From contig DDTJ01000088.1 in the NCBI GenBank assembly GCA_002344525.1, positions 51,303 to 115,302 of the forward strand: 64,000 bases of DNA, read 5' to 3'. The notes under the pieces are model-generated. The model did not search any database. It saw only the letters and a program-made list of their open reading frames with translations, and was not told the origin of the DNA. The DNA comes from Akkermansiaceae bacterium UBA2367 (lineage in GTDB: Bacteria; Verrucomicrobiota; Verrucomicrobiia; Verrucomicrobiales; DEV007). Shown piece after piece: positions 34,683 to 42,537 of the stretch (position 1 is the stretch's first letter; the number at the start of each line of letters is the position of its first letter). The position numbers were made by a program, and so were the translations under genes.

Positions 34683-37600
34683 ATGACGCGATCACCATCC
34701 GCTCATTGCCCACAATGCGGCGCTGCCATTCCCGAGGCCTCCGAGCATGGGCTGTGCCCGCACTGCGTCTTTGCAAAGGCGATGCAGCCCACCGCCGATG
34801 ACGGATGCACTTTGCCGACACCCCCCGAACTCGAGAAGATACGGCTGGCCTTCCCCCATCTGGAAGTCATCGGGCTCATCGGCAGTGGCGGCATGGGTTC
34901 CGTGTTCAAGGCGCGGCAATCTCAGCTCGACCGATTCGTGGCGCTGAAGATTCTGCCAAACGAACTGGCGGAGCAGCCGGGCTTTTCCGAGCGTTTCCAA
35001 AAGGAAGCCAAGGCGCTCGCCAAGCTGAACCATCCGCACATCGTCACGGTGCATGATTTCGGGCATGCGGGCGGATTCTACCATCTGCTGATGGAGTTCG
35101 TGGATGGAGTCAATCTTCGGCAGCTCCTGCAGGCGAAGAGGCTCACGCCGGAAGAGGCGCTGAGCATCGTGCCGCCGGTGTGCGATGCGCTGCAATGCGC
35201 GCACGACCACGGCATCGTGCATCGCGACATCAAGCCCGAGAACCTCCTCATCGACAGGGCGGGCACGGTGAAGATCGCCGACTTCGGCATTGCGAAGATG
35301 CTGAGGAGCGAATCCGACGACTCCGATGTGGCTGTGTCAGGCAGAGACGAGGGATCGGTTTCGCTTCCTCTCGGAACTCCCGACTACGCCGCTCCCGAGC
35401 AAGCGAGCGGCGCCGCCGACCACCGCGCCGACATCTACAGCCTCGGCGTCGTGCTTTACGAAATGCTCACAGGCGAGCGCCCTACCGACAAGATCGAAGC
35501 GCCTTCCAAACGCGTCCAGGTGGACATCCGCATCGATGAGATCGTGCTGCGGGCGCTGGAGAAGACGCCGGAACTGCGCTTTGCCACGGCGGCGGAGTTT
35601 CGCAGGACCGTCGAGGCGGCGACGATGCCCCTCACCAGCCACCCGAACAGCGTATGGCATCGGCCCAGGCCCCGTCGATGGGTCGGAGCGATGACGACGA
35701 CCTTGGGAGCGATGCTGTTGCTGGCCTCCTCCCCCCTCAACGAGATGGTCGATGACTTCGGTCTGACGGAGAACGCCCGCAAACACCTCCGAATCCGCCG
35801 CGAAGCCACCCAAGCATGGACGGAAACCAAGGCCGCGGCGACAACGGCTGTCGTTCAACTTGAGGCCGCGAAGGAATCGCAGGATGCCGCCGGGATCGAT
35901 CGCCTCGCCCGCGAGGCGAAGGCCTTGCACGACCAGGCCATGCGGGCCGAGTCCAAGATGAACCAGATGGCGGCGCTCAAGCAGGCCGACGAGAAAAGCC
36001 GCATCGCCCTCTTCTATTTCATCGCGGGCGCCCTCATCGTCGCCGGCCTCTTCGTTTGGTTTCGAAACGGCAGGCCACGAGGGCGAGATCCCGACTCGAT
36101 GGATGAAGCACGAGTCCCGCCATCGCGACTCAGCCCGATCCAACTTTCGACCCTTCTTTTTCTCGGTGTGCTCGCATCCGCCTGGGCCGTGTTCATGATC
36201 CTGCGGATACGGTTCATGCCGGGACTCCTGGAATTGCTCATCGTCGGCGGGCTGTGCTACGCGCTGGCACGGTGGATCGTCCGGCGTCGGCAAGGACCGG
36301 ATGCCTCGAAGATTCCTCCATCGGCAATCGCTTCGGGCGCGGGGCTCCCAAAAGCGGGAGTCGCCACCCTCGTCACGCCGACGGAGTTGGCCACGGCGCG
36401 CGGACAGTTTTTTTGCTACCGCACGCGAGGGACGCTCGTGCTCGACGAAGCGACCCTCACGCACTCCTGGGCCGGCGGGACCACCTCCATCCCGTTGTCC
36501 ACCATCCGGGATCTGAGCATCGGACGCCTTCCTCGCTCCATGAACCCGGCGGGACTCCATGTGTTGAGCCTCATCTACGAGGATGCCGGGAGGTCGCGGC
36601 AGGTACTCGTCTCGCCGATACAGGGATCCTTCCGGCTTTCTGGCCAGGCGGTCTCGGATTGGTTCGCCGCGATTCGTTCGGCCGTCGTGGCCGCGACCGG
36701 AATCGCTCCGTCCATGACCCCGCCGGAGCAGCTCGGCATCCCGCGCGGATCGACGGCGCTCTTCATCCTTCTCTTCGCCCTGCCCGCCCTTCTCTTCGCC
36801 GGATTGATCGGTGGCGTCGTCGTCCAGAAAATCTGGAGAGCCACGACGGCCACGACCCAAGAGGACCGAAGGGATGCCGGTTTCCCCACCGGCGCCCACA
36901 TTGGCCGCGAGGGCCATTCCGTCGTGGTGACGCACGACCAGGCGGGGACGGCGCTGCACCATGTCCTCTACCATGCCGGGAAAATCTCGACCGCTTCCTC
37001 CGGCTCGCAAAACCTCGTGACCCGGGCGTGGGTGGACGAGGGAGCGGTGACGCTGAAGAACGGCCGCACCTTCGGCTACCGTCGCGAGGCGCTCTATCCG
37101 GACGAACTGCACATCAACGGCACGCGCTACGACCTGCGCCAGGGCCGCGTGCTCGTGCTGCGGGACGACGGCACCGTCGAACAGTTTCGCCTTTTCCCCA
37201 AGCTCGATGCAGCCCGCGATCCAGCGGTGGTGTCACGCATGGTTCGCGGCGATGACGCCTACCCTGAGCAAGCGACAGCCGCCGAGGAAGAGGCCACACC
37301 ATCCATAGCCGGGGCAGACCCGCCCGTGGTGAAAACTTACAACTTGGGCTTCGCCTTCGAGGGCGCTGGCGATACGGCGCGACTCCGCGATGACATACGC
37401 ACGTTGATCGAGCAGTTCGTCCAAAAGATCGACAATGAGACCGGGCGCAGGCCGGACATTACTCTGCACGCCGAAACCCGCGTGCTCATCGTCAAAGCCC
37501 CGGCCGCGCAGCAGCAGATCATCGCGGAAATGATCGCAGCCATGAAGGAGAACGCCAAGGTTCCCGCCGGCAAAGACGACACCACTGTTCACACCTACTC

Positions 37601-37829
37601 GCTCGACTTTGCCGCCAATGGAGATGCGGCCACGCTCAAGTATGCCGATCTGCGCGATCTGCTGGAGCAAGCCAGGGAGTTGGGCGGGGAATCGGACATC
37701 TCCCTGCATGTGGGCGAGCACGCCCTCATCGTCAAAGCCCCTCCGGAGCAGCAGAGGCGCGTCGCCGAACTCGTCGAGGCCATGAGGAGAAAGGCGAGGC
37801 CCGATCCCGCGGCGAAGCGCAACCCCTGA
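34683..37829 (+). CDS. membrane Ser/Thr protein kinase with secretin-N-like C-terminal repeats
   Basis: A 1,048-residue protein. A zinc ribbon (CPQCGAAIPEASEHGLCPHC) is at residues 9-28. The protein kinase domain spans about 60-320, with glycine loop GSGGMGSVF (67-75), Lys89, HRDIKPEN from 180, DFG 200-202 and APE 237-239, all intact. Membrane helices are predicted near 334-352, 441-461, 488-510, 512-533 and 690-715, with a coiled coil at 380-440 and a PH-like beta domain at 560-670. Five helices put residues after 716 outside. There lie two repeats (about 882-958 and 968-1038) reading V-TY-LDF...LR-LIEQ...ITLHAETRVLIVKAP, like secretin N-domains. It is preceded by its own ECF-like promoter. 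Ligand and substrates are unknown. Confidence 0.85.
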   Translation: MTRSPSAHCPQCGAAIPEASEHGLCPHCVFAKAMQPTADDGCTLPTPPELEKIRLAFPHLEVIGLIGSGGMGSVFKARQSQLDRFVALKILPNELAEQPGFSERFQKEAKALAKLNHPHIVTVHDFGHAGGFYHLLMEFVDGVNLRQLLQAKRLTPEEALSIVPPVCDALQCAHDHGIVHRDIKPENLLIDRAGTVKIADFGIAKMLRSESDDSDVAVSGRDEGSVSLPLGTPDYAAPEQASGAADHRADIYSLGVVLYEMLTGERPTDKIEAPSKRVQVDIRIDEIVLRALEKTPELRFATAAEFRRTVEAATMPLTSHPNSVWHRPRPRRWVGAMTTTLGAMLLLASSPLNEMVDDFGLTENARKHLRIRREATQAWTETKAAATTAVVQLEAAKESQDAAGIDRLAREAKALHDQAMRAESKMNQMAALKQADEKSRIALFYFIAGALIVAGLFVWFRNGRPRGRDPDSMDEARVPPSRLSPIQLSTLLFLGVLASAWAVFMILRIRFMPGLLELLIVGGLCYALARWIVRRRQGPDASKIPPSAIASGAGLPKAGVATLVTPTELATARGQFFCYRTRGTLVLDEATLTHSWAGGTTSIPLSTIRDLSIGRLPRSMNPAGLHVLSLIYEDAGRSRQVLVSPIQGSFRLSGQAVSDWFAAIRSAVVAATGIAPSMTPPEQLGIPRGSTALFILLFALPALLFAGLIGGVVVQKIWRATTATTQEDRRDAGFPTGAHIGREGHSVVVTHDQAGTALHHVLYHAGKISTASSGSQNLVTRAWVDEGAVTLKNGRTFGYRREALYPDELHINGTRYDLRQGRVLVLRDDGTVEQFRLFPKLDAARDPAVVSRMVRGDDAYPEQATAAEEEATPSIAGADPPVVKTYNLGFAFEGAGDTARLRDDIRTLIEQFVQKIDNETGRRPDITLHAETRVLIVKAPAAQQQIIAEMIAAMKENAKVPAGKDDTTVHTYSLDFAANGDAATLKYADLRDLLEQARELGGESDISLHVGEHALIVKAPPEQQRRVAELVEAMRRKARPDPAAKRNP

Positions 37830-38890
37830 TGTTTCCGATCCAACCCAATATCCGTGCAATCCATGCCATGAAAACACGCGCTCCGCTCCTTCTGCCCATC
37901 TTGCTCGGCGCGCTGGGCCTTCTCCATGTCCAGGCCGATGAACCTCGGTTGCTCACCAAGTCAGAAGCAAGCACCAGGCAGATTGTTCGCATCTTCCCGA
38001 TCAAAGCGATCCTCGGCTCCCTCCCGGAAGAAGGAGACAAGGCAGGCAAGGAAGCACGCAACGGACGATGGGACTCGCTGATGAGTTTGTTCGACACTGC
38101 GCTCATCATGGCGGGCTGTGAGGAACCCCGGCCCACTTTCGGTCTGCACGATCAAACCAACTGCCTGGCCGTCGGCGGCACGCCTGAACAAATAGAACGA
38201 ATAGAACTCGTCTCCCAGGCCATCTCCGCCTGCCAGGAGAATGAGCAACCGCGCTCCCCGACCGTGATGCCTGTCATCGTCCATGACGACGAAGTCGCCA
38301 AGCAGACCGGACCGGAAGCATCGCCGCAAGTGCGTTCTTACGCGCTTGGCTTTTTCTCGCAGGGCTACAACGCAGACGAGGGGAGACGATTGCAAAGAGC
38401 CGCAGTGGATCTGATCACCCTGGCGCTGAAAGCCAACCACACGCCTGCGACTCACGAAGACAGCCTGTCCATTCATGGCGACACCAGTGTGCTCGTCGCC
38501 CGTGCCACGGATGCGCAGCACGCCCCCATCGCCGACAGCATCCGCGTTCTGAAGGAAAACACGCCTGGAAGGCCCGCCGCCGCTATGGCACCCACTCCAG
38601 ACAAGTCCGTCGTTCGCATCTTCGCACTTGGCCGGATTTTCGGGGTCGCCGATTCAGGCAATGAGACCCACCAGAAGGAGCGCACCGCCAAAACGGAGGC
38701 ATTGATCAGCCAGATTCGCACCAGCATGGCGATGGCCAGACTCGACGCGACCATGCCGGAACTCAGTTTCCACGGTTCCTCCAACAGCCTCATCGCCAAA
38801 GGCACGTCAGCGCAGATGGACCTCGTCAACCAGGCAATCACGTCCTGGCGGGAAAGCACGCCGGATTACCGCCCCATCCGCGGCCAGTGA
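37829..38890 (+). CDS. exported protein of three secretin-N-like repeats
   Basis: A 353-residue protein with no catalytic motif. After a signal peptide (from Met14, TRAPLLLPILLGALGLLHVQ) come three repeats, about 52-138, 167-245 and 260-343. Each begins VR-(F/Y)-(I/L)G and ends with a strand-helix unit (NCLAVGGTPEQIERIELVSQ; VLVARATDAQHAPIADSIRV; SLIAKGTSAQMDLVNQAITS). This is the beta-alpha-beta-beta-alpha pattern of secretin N-domains and matches the kinase's own C-terminal repeats. The first ATG at 37829 overlaps the kinase stop (TGATG); ATG 37868 gives a cleaner signal peptide. It probably sits in the periplasm beside the kinase's outer domain, as ligand or co-receptor; that is inference. 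Confidence 0.7.
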   Translation: MFPIQPNIRAIHAMKTRAPLLLPILLGALGLLHVQADEPRLLTKSEASTRQIVRIFPIKAILGSLPEEGDKAGKEARNGRWDSLMSLFDTALIMAGCEEPRPTFGLHDQTNCLAVGGTPEQIERIELVSQAISACQENEQPRSPTVMPVIVHDDEVAKQTGPEASPQVRSYALGFFSQGYNADEGRRLQRAAVDLITLALKANHTPATHEDSLSIHGDTSVLVARATDAQHAPIADSIRVLKENTPGRPAAAMAPTPDKSVVRIFALGRIFGVADSGNETHQKERTAKTEALISQIRTSMAMARLDATMPELSFHGSSNSLIAKGTSAQMDLVNQAITSWRESTPDYRPIRGQ

Positions 38891-38940
38891 GGCATGGTCA
38901 TGCAAAATCAGTCGGCCAAACCAAATCCACATCCAAAGAC

Positions 38941-39780
38941 ATGAACATACAGATGAAAACGAACACGCTCGCCCTCCTCATTGTGCCCGGCACACTGACC
39001 TCGCTTCACGCCCAGAAATCCGCCCTTGCGGAGATTCCCGGACATCCAACCATCACTTATGATGAGAGCACTCCGGCGACACGGCAGGAGCAGCTCACAG
39101 ACCCGGTAGTACGGGTCTACTCGCTTCGATTTGTCTCTGAAGGAGGCACCGCCGAGGAACGCGAAAAAGGCCAAGGTCATGTCCTCGACCTCATCATCCA
39201 GGCCCTCGACATGGCCGTGCCGGCGAAACACAAACCCGTATCGTCAGAAGCCGACAGCACCGTCGAAGATCACAAAAAGGCGAGCCTGGACAACGCGCCG
39301 TGGGTCGAGGGTCTCGCTCATCATTGGGACACGGGAGTTCTCATCGCCCAGGTCACGGAAGCGCAGCACGCCACCATTGCCGACATCGTCCGCGTTCTGA
39401 AGGAGGTCCAGCCTGACAGGCCGCCCGGCAAAGCGGAGGCAACCACTGAGCAGGTCGTCCGCATCCACGGGATCAAAGCGATCCTCGGTCCCAACCCACG
39501 GGAAGACGACGAGGCTGGCAAAAACATACGCGCCGCCCATTGGGATTCGCTGATGAGCTTGATCGACACCGCGCTTGTCATGGCTGGCTGCGAACAGCCT
39601 CGCCCGGCGCTCGGCCTGCACGATGAATCGAACTGCCTGGTCGTCGGCGGAACGGCTGAGCAGATCGACCTCATCTCCCATGCCATCTCCGCCTGCCATG
39701 AGAACGAGCGGCCGGGGTCCCCATCCGTGATGCCGGTTCGTGTTATCAGACAACAAACTTCATCGCCCCTCTTACCATGA
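38941..39780 (+). CDS. exported protein of two secretin-N-like repeats, partial paralogue of the preceding gene
   Basis: A 279-residue exported protein with signal peptide (MKTNTLALLIVPGTLTSLHA, from Met5) and two repeats at about 56-155 and 171-256. The second repeat is almost the same as the first repeat of the preceding protein (shared WDSLMSL-DTAL-MAGCE-PRP, NCL-VGGT-EQI, and the same S-VMPV tail), whereas its first repeat resembles that protein's second one. So a domain was duplicated and the order changed. It follows 50 bases after the preceding stop and overlaps the lyase gene start by four bases (ATGA), so all three are one operon. The frame can be extended to 38887. Confidence 0.7.
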   Translation: MNIQMKTNTLALLIVPGTLTSLHAQKSALAEIPGHPTITYDESTPATRQEQLTDPVVRVYSLRFVSEGGTAEEREKGQGHVLDLIIQALDMAVPAKHKPVSSEADSTVEDHKKASLDNAPWVEGLAHHWDTGVLIAQVTEAQHATIADIVRVLKEVQPDRPPGKAEATTEQVVRIHGIKAILGPNPREDDEAGKNIRAAHWDSLMSLIDTALVMAGCEQPRPALGLHDESNCLVVGGTAEQIDLISHAISACHENERPGSPSVMPVRVIRQQTSSPLLP

Positions 39781-40643
39781 AGATGGTTTTATTCTTTGCG
39801 ATTTTTTTCGCCACACTGCCGCTCCACGCAGCCGAACCCCCAAACACATGGTTCACCTGCGATTTCGAGCAGCCTGATTGGCAGGCCCGCTGGAACATGG
39901 GCAATCCCAACCTACCGCGAAACCTCGCCATCGTGCCCCATCGCACCCACGGGCCGGTCAAACCGCATTATGGCCCCGACACACCGCCGCCGATGACAGG
40001 CGGGGGCAGAACTGACACAGGCAGCGCGCTCGCCATCACTCTCAAGCAAGGCACCCACTACGGCGCGGACTTCGGCTTCGATTTCGCCGCGCAGACCGGC
40101 GCGGAGCCGGAGGAGGCCGTCCTGTCCTACAAGCTGTGCTTCGCCCATGATTTCAACGCCGAAGCCGTGCAAGGCGGAAAGCTTCCCGGCTTCGGCGGTA
40201 TCTACAGCAACGATGCCGGCGCGGCTGGAAAACGTGTCAACGGCAGCGACTCGTGGTCCGCCCGAGGCGCCTATTGGAAGCCGGATGCCAAGGGGGACAT
40301 CCCCATCGGCTTCTACGTCTATCACGCCGGCATGAAGAGCGACTTCGGCGACACTTGGTATTTCTCGAAGGCGCTCGAACGCGGCAAGTGGCACGACATC
40401 CGCCTCTACATCAAACTCAACACGCCCGCCACCAAGCCCGGCGGCAAAGGTCGCGAAAACGGCATCCTGCGCGCCTGGTTAAATGGTCGCCAGGTCTTCG
40501 AGAAGCGCGACATCCGCTTCCGCGACGTGGACACGCTCAAGATTCGCAACGCCTGGTTCCACTTCTACCACGGCGGTGGCCAGCCAGCTTCCGCAGACTA
40601 CCGCATGTGGATCGACGACGTGGTCATCTCGCCCGCGAACTGA
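39777..40643 (+). CDS. secreted polysaccharide lyase, PL14-like
   Basis: A 288-residue secreted protein with signal peptide MVLFFAIFFATLPLHAAEP. The core resembles the PL14/alginate-lyase-type beta-jelly-roll: GADFGFDFAAQTGAEPEEAV, LSYKLCFAHDFNAEAVQGGK, LPGFGG, IGFYVYHAGMKSDFGDTWYF, KWHDIRLYIKLNTPA and a terminal WIDDVVIS. Such enzymes cleave uronate-containing polysaccharides by beta-elimination. It is translationally coupled (ATGA) to the secretin-N-like protein gene upstream, which ties polysaccharide degradation or binding to the sensing module. Catalytic residues were not assigned, so activity on alginate or another glycan is open. Confidence 0.7.
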   Translation: MKMVLFFAIFFATLPLHAAEPPNTWFTCDFEQPDWQARWNMGNPNLPRNLAIVPHRTHGPVKPHYGPDTPPPMTGGGRTDTGSALAITLKQGTHYGADFGFDFAAQTGAEPEEAVLSYKLCFAHDFNAEAVQGGKLPGFGGIYSNDAGAAGKRVNGSDSWSARGAYWKPDAKGDIPIGFYVYHAGMKSDFGDTWYFSKALERGKWHDIRLYIKLNTPATKPGGKGRENGILRAWLNGRQVFEKRDIRFRDVDTLKIRNAWFHFYHGGGQPASADYRMWIDDVVISPAN

Positions 40644-40668
40644 ATTTTGCCTCAAATCATCCGCCCAC

Positions 40669-40749
40669 ATGGACACATCTGCGAACCAGATCGAATGTGC
40701 CCTTCCCACCCTGCCGGCCCGCAATCTCGCACGCAGTGTCGCGTTCTAT
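40669..40749 (+). pseudogene. truncated glyoxalase-family copy
   Basis: From ATG 40669 the frame reads NQIECALPTLPARNLARSVA then FY, which aligns with HQIECTIPILPVRDLSRSME then FY of the intact glyoxalase-like gene at 41213. Similarity stops at that point. The frame continues without a stop into the 120-residue exported protein gene, suggesting that gene was inserted into, or copied beside, a duplicated glyoxalase gene. Confidence 0.6.
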
Positions 40750-40812
40750 CCTGCGTCTACATTGCCAGTCGTTTTCTTAAGCTTACTCAAATCGACCAAT
40801 ACGACCACACAA

Positions 40813-41175
40813 ATGAAAACAACCATGAACACGCTATTTGCAACCGCCGCCATCGCTCTTGTCGCTTCGGCTTCTCCCGAACTCGTTCTCGAGACGACCA
40901 TCGCTGAGCATCATGCTCAGGGCGGCAAGGGCGTTCTGTCCGCGCCGCGCATCAAAATCGAGAGCGGCAAACAAGCACTCGTTCAGGTCGGAAAAGTCGA
41001 ATGCGCCTTCACTCCCACTTTGAAAAACGACGGCACCGTAGATTTGCGCGCCGTCTTCACCGAACACAAAGCCGACAAACTCGCTGCGCCTTGTATCACG
41101 GCGAAGCTGGGTCAAGTTGTGGAAATCCAAATCGGTCAATACGCTTTCACGGTAAAGACAACTCTTGCCGAGTGA
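40813..41175 (+). CDS. small exported protein resembling a minimal secretin core
   Basis: A 120-residue protein with signal peptide (MNTLFATAAIALVASAS, from Met5) and an all-beta body: GGKGVLSAPRIKIESGKQAL then VQVG, TPTLKNDGTVDLRAVFTEHK, and APCITAKLGQVVEIQIG. The LSAPR---ESGK-A-VQVG and P-L--DGTV-L order is that of the secretin core (LSAPRV-TL-GQ-A-IQVG; V-P-I--DG-I-L), but only about a third of its usual length and with no membrane-lip segment visible. So a pore is unlikely from this alone. An in-frame ATG at 40669 lies in a glyoxalase remnant. It belongs to the operon of kinase 1. The secretin relation is my reading of motifs, not proven. Confidence 0.6.
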   Translation: MKTTMNTLFATAAIALVASASPELVLETTIAEHHAQGGKGVLSAPRIKIESGKQALVQVGKVECAFTPTLKNDGTVDLRAVFTEHKADKLAAPCITAKLGQVVEIQIGQYAFTVKTTLAE

Positions 41176-41212
41176 CCGCAACATATCGGCATCTTGCATC
41201 TTCCTCACCACT

Positions 41213-41602
41213 ATGAGCAACACCTCGCATCAGATCGAATGCACCATTCCCATTCTGCCCGTCCGTGATCTTTCACGCAGCATGGAGTTCTATGTCGAGA
41301 CACTTGGATTCAAGATCGACTGGGGAGGCGAGGCAGGTTCCCACATCTGCTCCGTTTCGAGAGACGGGCACAGCATCATGCTTTGTCAGCGCGACACGAT
41401 TGCCGAACCCGCGTGGGTGTGGATCGGATGCGAGGACGACACGCTTTTTTCGCTCTGGCAGTCGCACGGTGTCAAAGTCCGGCAAGAACCCAGGAACTGC
41501 CCGTGGGCCTACGAGATGAAGTTCGAAGACCTCGACGGAAACGTCCTCTGGCTGGGCACGGAGCCGCAGGGTGAAAGGACCTTCGAGAGTCGTTCCGCCT
41601 GA
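41213..41602 (+). CDS. glyoxalase/bleomycin-resistance-family protein
   Basis: A 129-residue vicinal-oxygen-chelate fold protein: IPILPVRDLSRSMEFYVETL then GFKIDW, HICSVSRDGHSIMLCQRD, WVWIGCEDDTLFSLWQSHGV, and FEDLDGNVLWLGTEP, which gives the final Glu ligand position. Size equals a single-domain VOC protein, which works as a homodimer. The family covers glyoxalase I, dioxygenases and antibiotic-binding proteins; no subtype is decidable. ATG 41213 is used because conserved sequence starts there. A truncated copy of its 5' end lies 544 bases upstream. Confidence 0.8.
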   Translation: MSNTSHQIECTIPILPVRDLSRSMEFYVETLGFKIDWGGEAGSHICSVSRDGHSIMLCQRDTIAEPAWVWIGCEDDTLFSLWQSHGVKVRQEPRNCPWAYEMKFEDLDGNVLWLGTEPQGERTFESRSA

Positions 41603-41701
41603 TGCCCCGCGCCCCGGAAAAGGGCGGGGGCACCCGTCCCCGGTTGAAAGACCCGCAGAGTCGCCCACCCTCCTGCAAACCGTATTTCCGGCCCTCCTTT
41701 C

Positions 41702-41729
41702 GTAACTTTTCCCCTCCAAAACGTCATGG
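41702..41729 (+). promoter_or_regulatory. ECF-type promoter-like element of sigma gene 2
   Basis: GTAAC (41702-41706), 15 bases, CGTCATGG (41722-41729), 25 bases before the sigma ATG. GTAAC with a CGTC box at this spacing is a canonical ECF promoter form. The same pattern precedes kinase gene 2. Confidence 0.65.
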
Positions 41730-41754
41730 CCTTGTGACAGCATCGTTGCTGAAC

Positions 41755-42507
41755 ATGATCACCGAACCGAAACCCACCTTCCAAGCCGCACCCTTTCTCA
41801 CCACACGGTGGACGCGGGTCTGTCTGGCGAAGGCGGATTCGGAGGATGGCCGTCTTGCGCTCGCGGACTTGTGCGGTGCGTATTACGAGCCTGTCGTCGC
41901 CTACCTGCGCAGTGTGCTGAGGGAGTCGGATGCGGCCCGGGACATGAGCCATGCGTTCTTTGCCGAGATGTTGGCGGGTGGCGCCATTCATACGGCGGAC
42001 CCCGAGCGCGGGAGGTTTCGCTTCTACCTTCTCGGAGCGGTGAAGCATTTCGTGGCGCATCGGCGGGAGGCGGATCAACGGCTGCGGCGCGGAGGTGGTG
42101 TGCGGCCCCTGTCGCTGGACGCCGAATCCCCCGATTCTCCAGCGCTGAATGTAGCGGACGATGCCTGCCTTTCTCCAGAGGCCGCCTTTGACCGTCAATG
42201 GGCCGTCACCGTGCTCGCCCGCGCGCTGGGGGCGCTGCAGGCCGAATGCGAGGGGCAAGGCAAGTCGGCAGTGTTCGATCACCTGAGACCCTGGTTGCTC
42301 GGCGAGTCGGAATACGGCGATCAGGGCACCGTGGCGGAGGAGCTGGGCCTCAGTGCGGCGGCGATGAAAGTGACCGTGCATCGCATGCGACATCGTTTCC
42401 GCCAGTGTGTGAAGGAGGAGATTGCAGGGACTTTGAAGGATCCGGCTGCGGTCGAGGACGAGATGGGTTCCCTGCTCTCGGCTCTGGGCGGCAAAAAAAG
42501 TCTGTAA
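41755..42507 (+). CDS. ECF-like RNA polymerase sigma factor, module 2
   Basis: A 250-residue sigma factor, paralogue of the one at 33928. Region 2: FLTTRWTRVCLAKADSEDGR, LCGAYYEPVVAYLRSVLRES, ARDMSHAFFAEMLAGGAIHT, RGRFRFYLLGAVKHFVAHRR. Region 4: GTVAEELGLSAAAMKVTVHR then MRHRFRQCVKEEIAGTL. ATG 41755 is chosen since family sequence starts there and the promoter-like element lies just upstream; the frame is open 51 codons earlier. Thirty bases separate it from kinase gene 2, as in module 1. Target genes are probably itself, the kinase and the following envelope genes. Confidence 0.88.
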   Translation: MITEPKPTFQAAPFLTTRWTRVCLAKADSEDGRLALADLCGAYYEPVVAYLRSVLRESDAARDMSHAFFAEMLAGGAIHTADPERGRFRFYLLGAVKHFVAHRREADQRLRRGGGVRPLSLDAESPDSPALNVADDACLSPEAAFDRQWAVTVLARALGALQAECEGQGKSAVFDHLRPWLLGESEYGDQGTVAEELGLSAAAMKVTVHRMRHRFRQCVKEEIAGTLKDPAAVEDEMGSLLSALGGKKSL

Positions 42508-42531
42508 CCCTTTTTCCGCCGCACGGCATGG
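42504..42531 (+). promoter_or_regulatory. ECF-type promoter-like element of kinase gene 2
   Basis: GTAAC (42504-42508), 15 bases, CGGCATGG (42524-42531), six bases before the kinase ATG. Spacing is identical to the element before sigma gene 2 and seven of eight bases of the second block agree. It overlaps the sigma stop codon. A transcript from here would be leaderless or nearly so. Confidence 0.65.
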
Positions 42532-42537
42532 TCAAGT

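Noticed and set aside
40813..41175. True secretin channel
   Set aside because: Far too short and lacks the membrane-lip segment; only core-like motifs remain, so it is reported as secretin-like, not as a pore.
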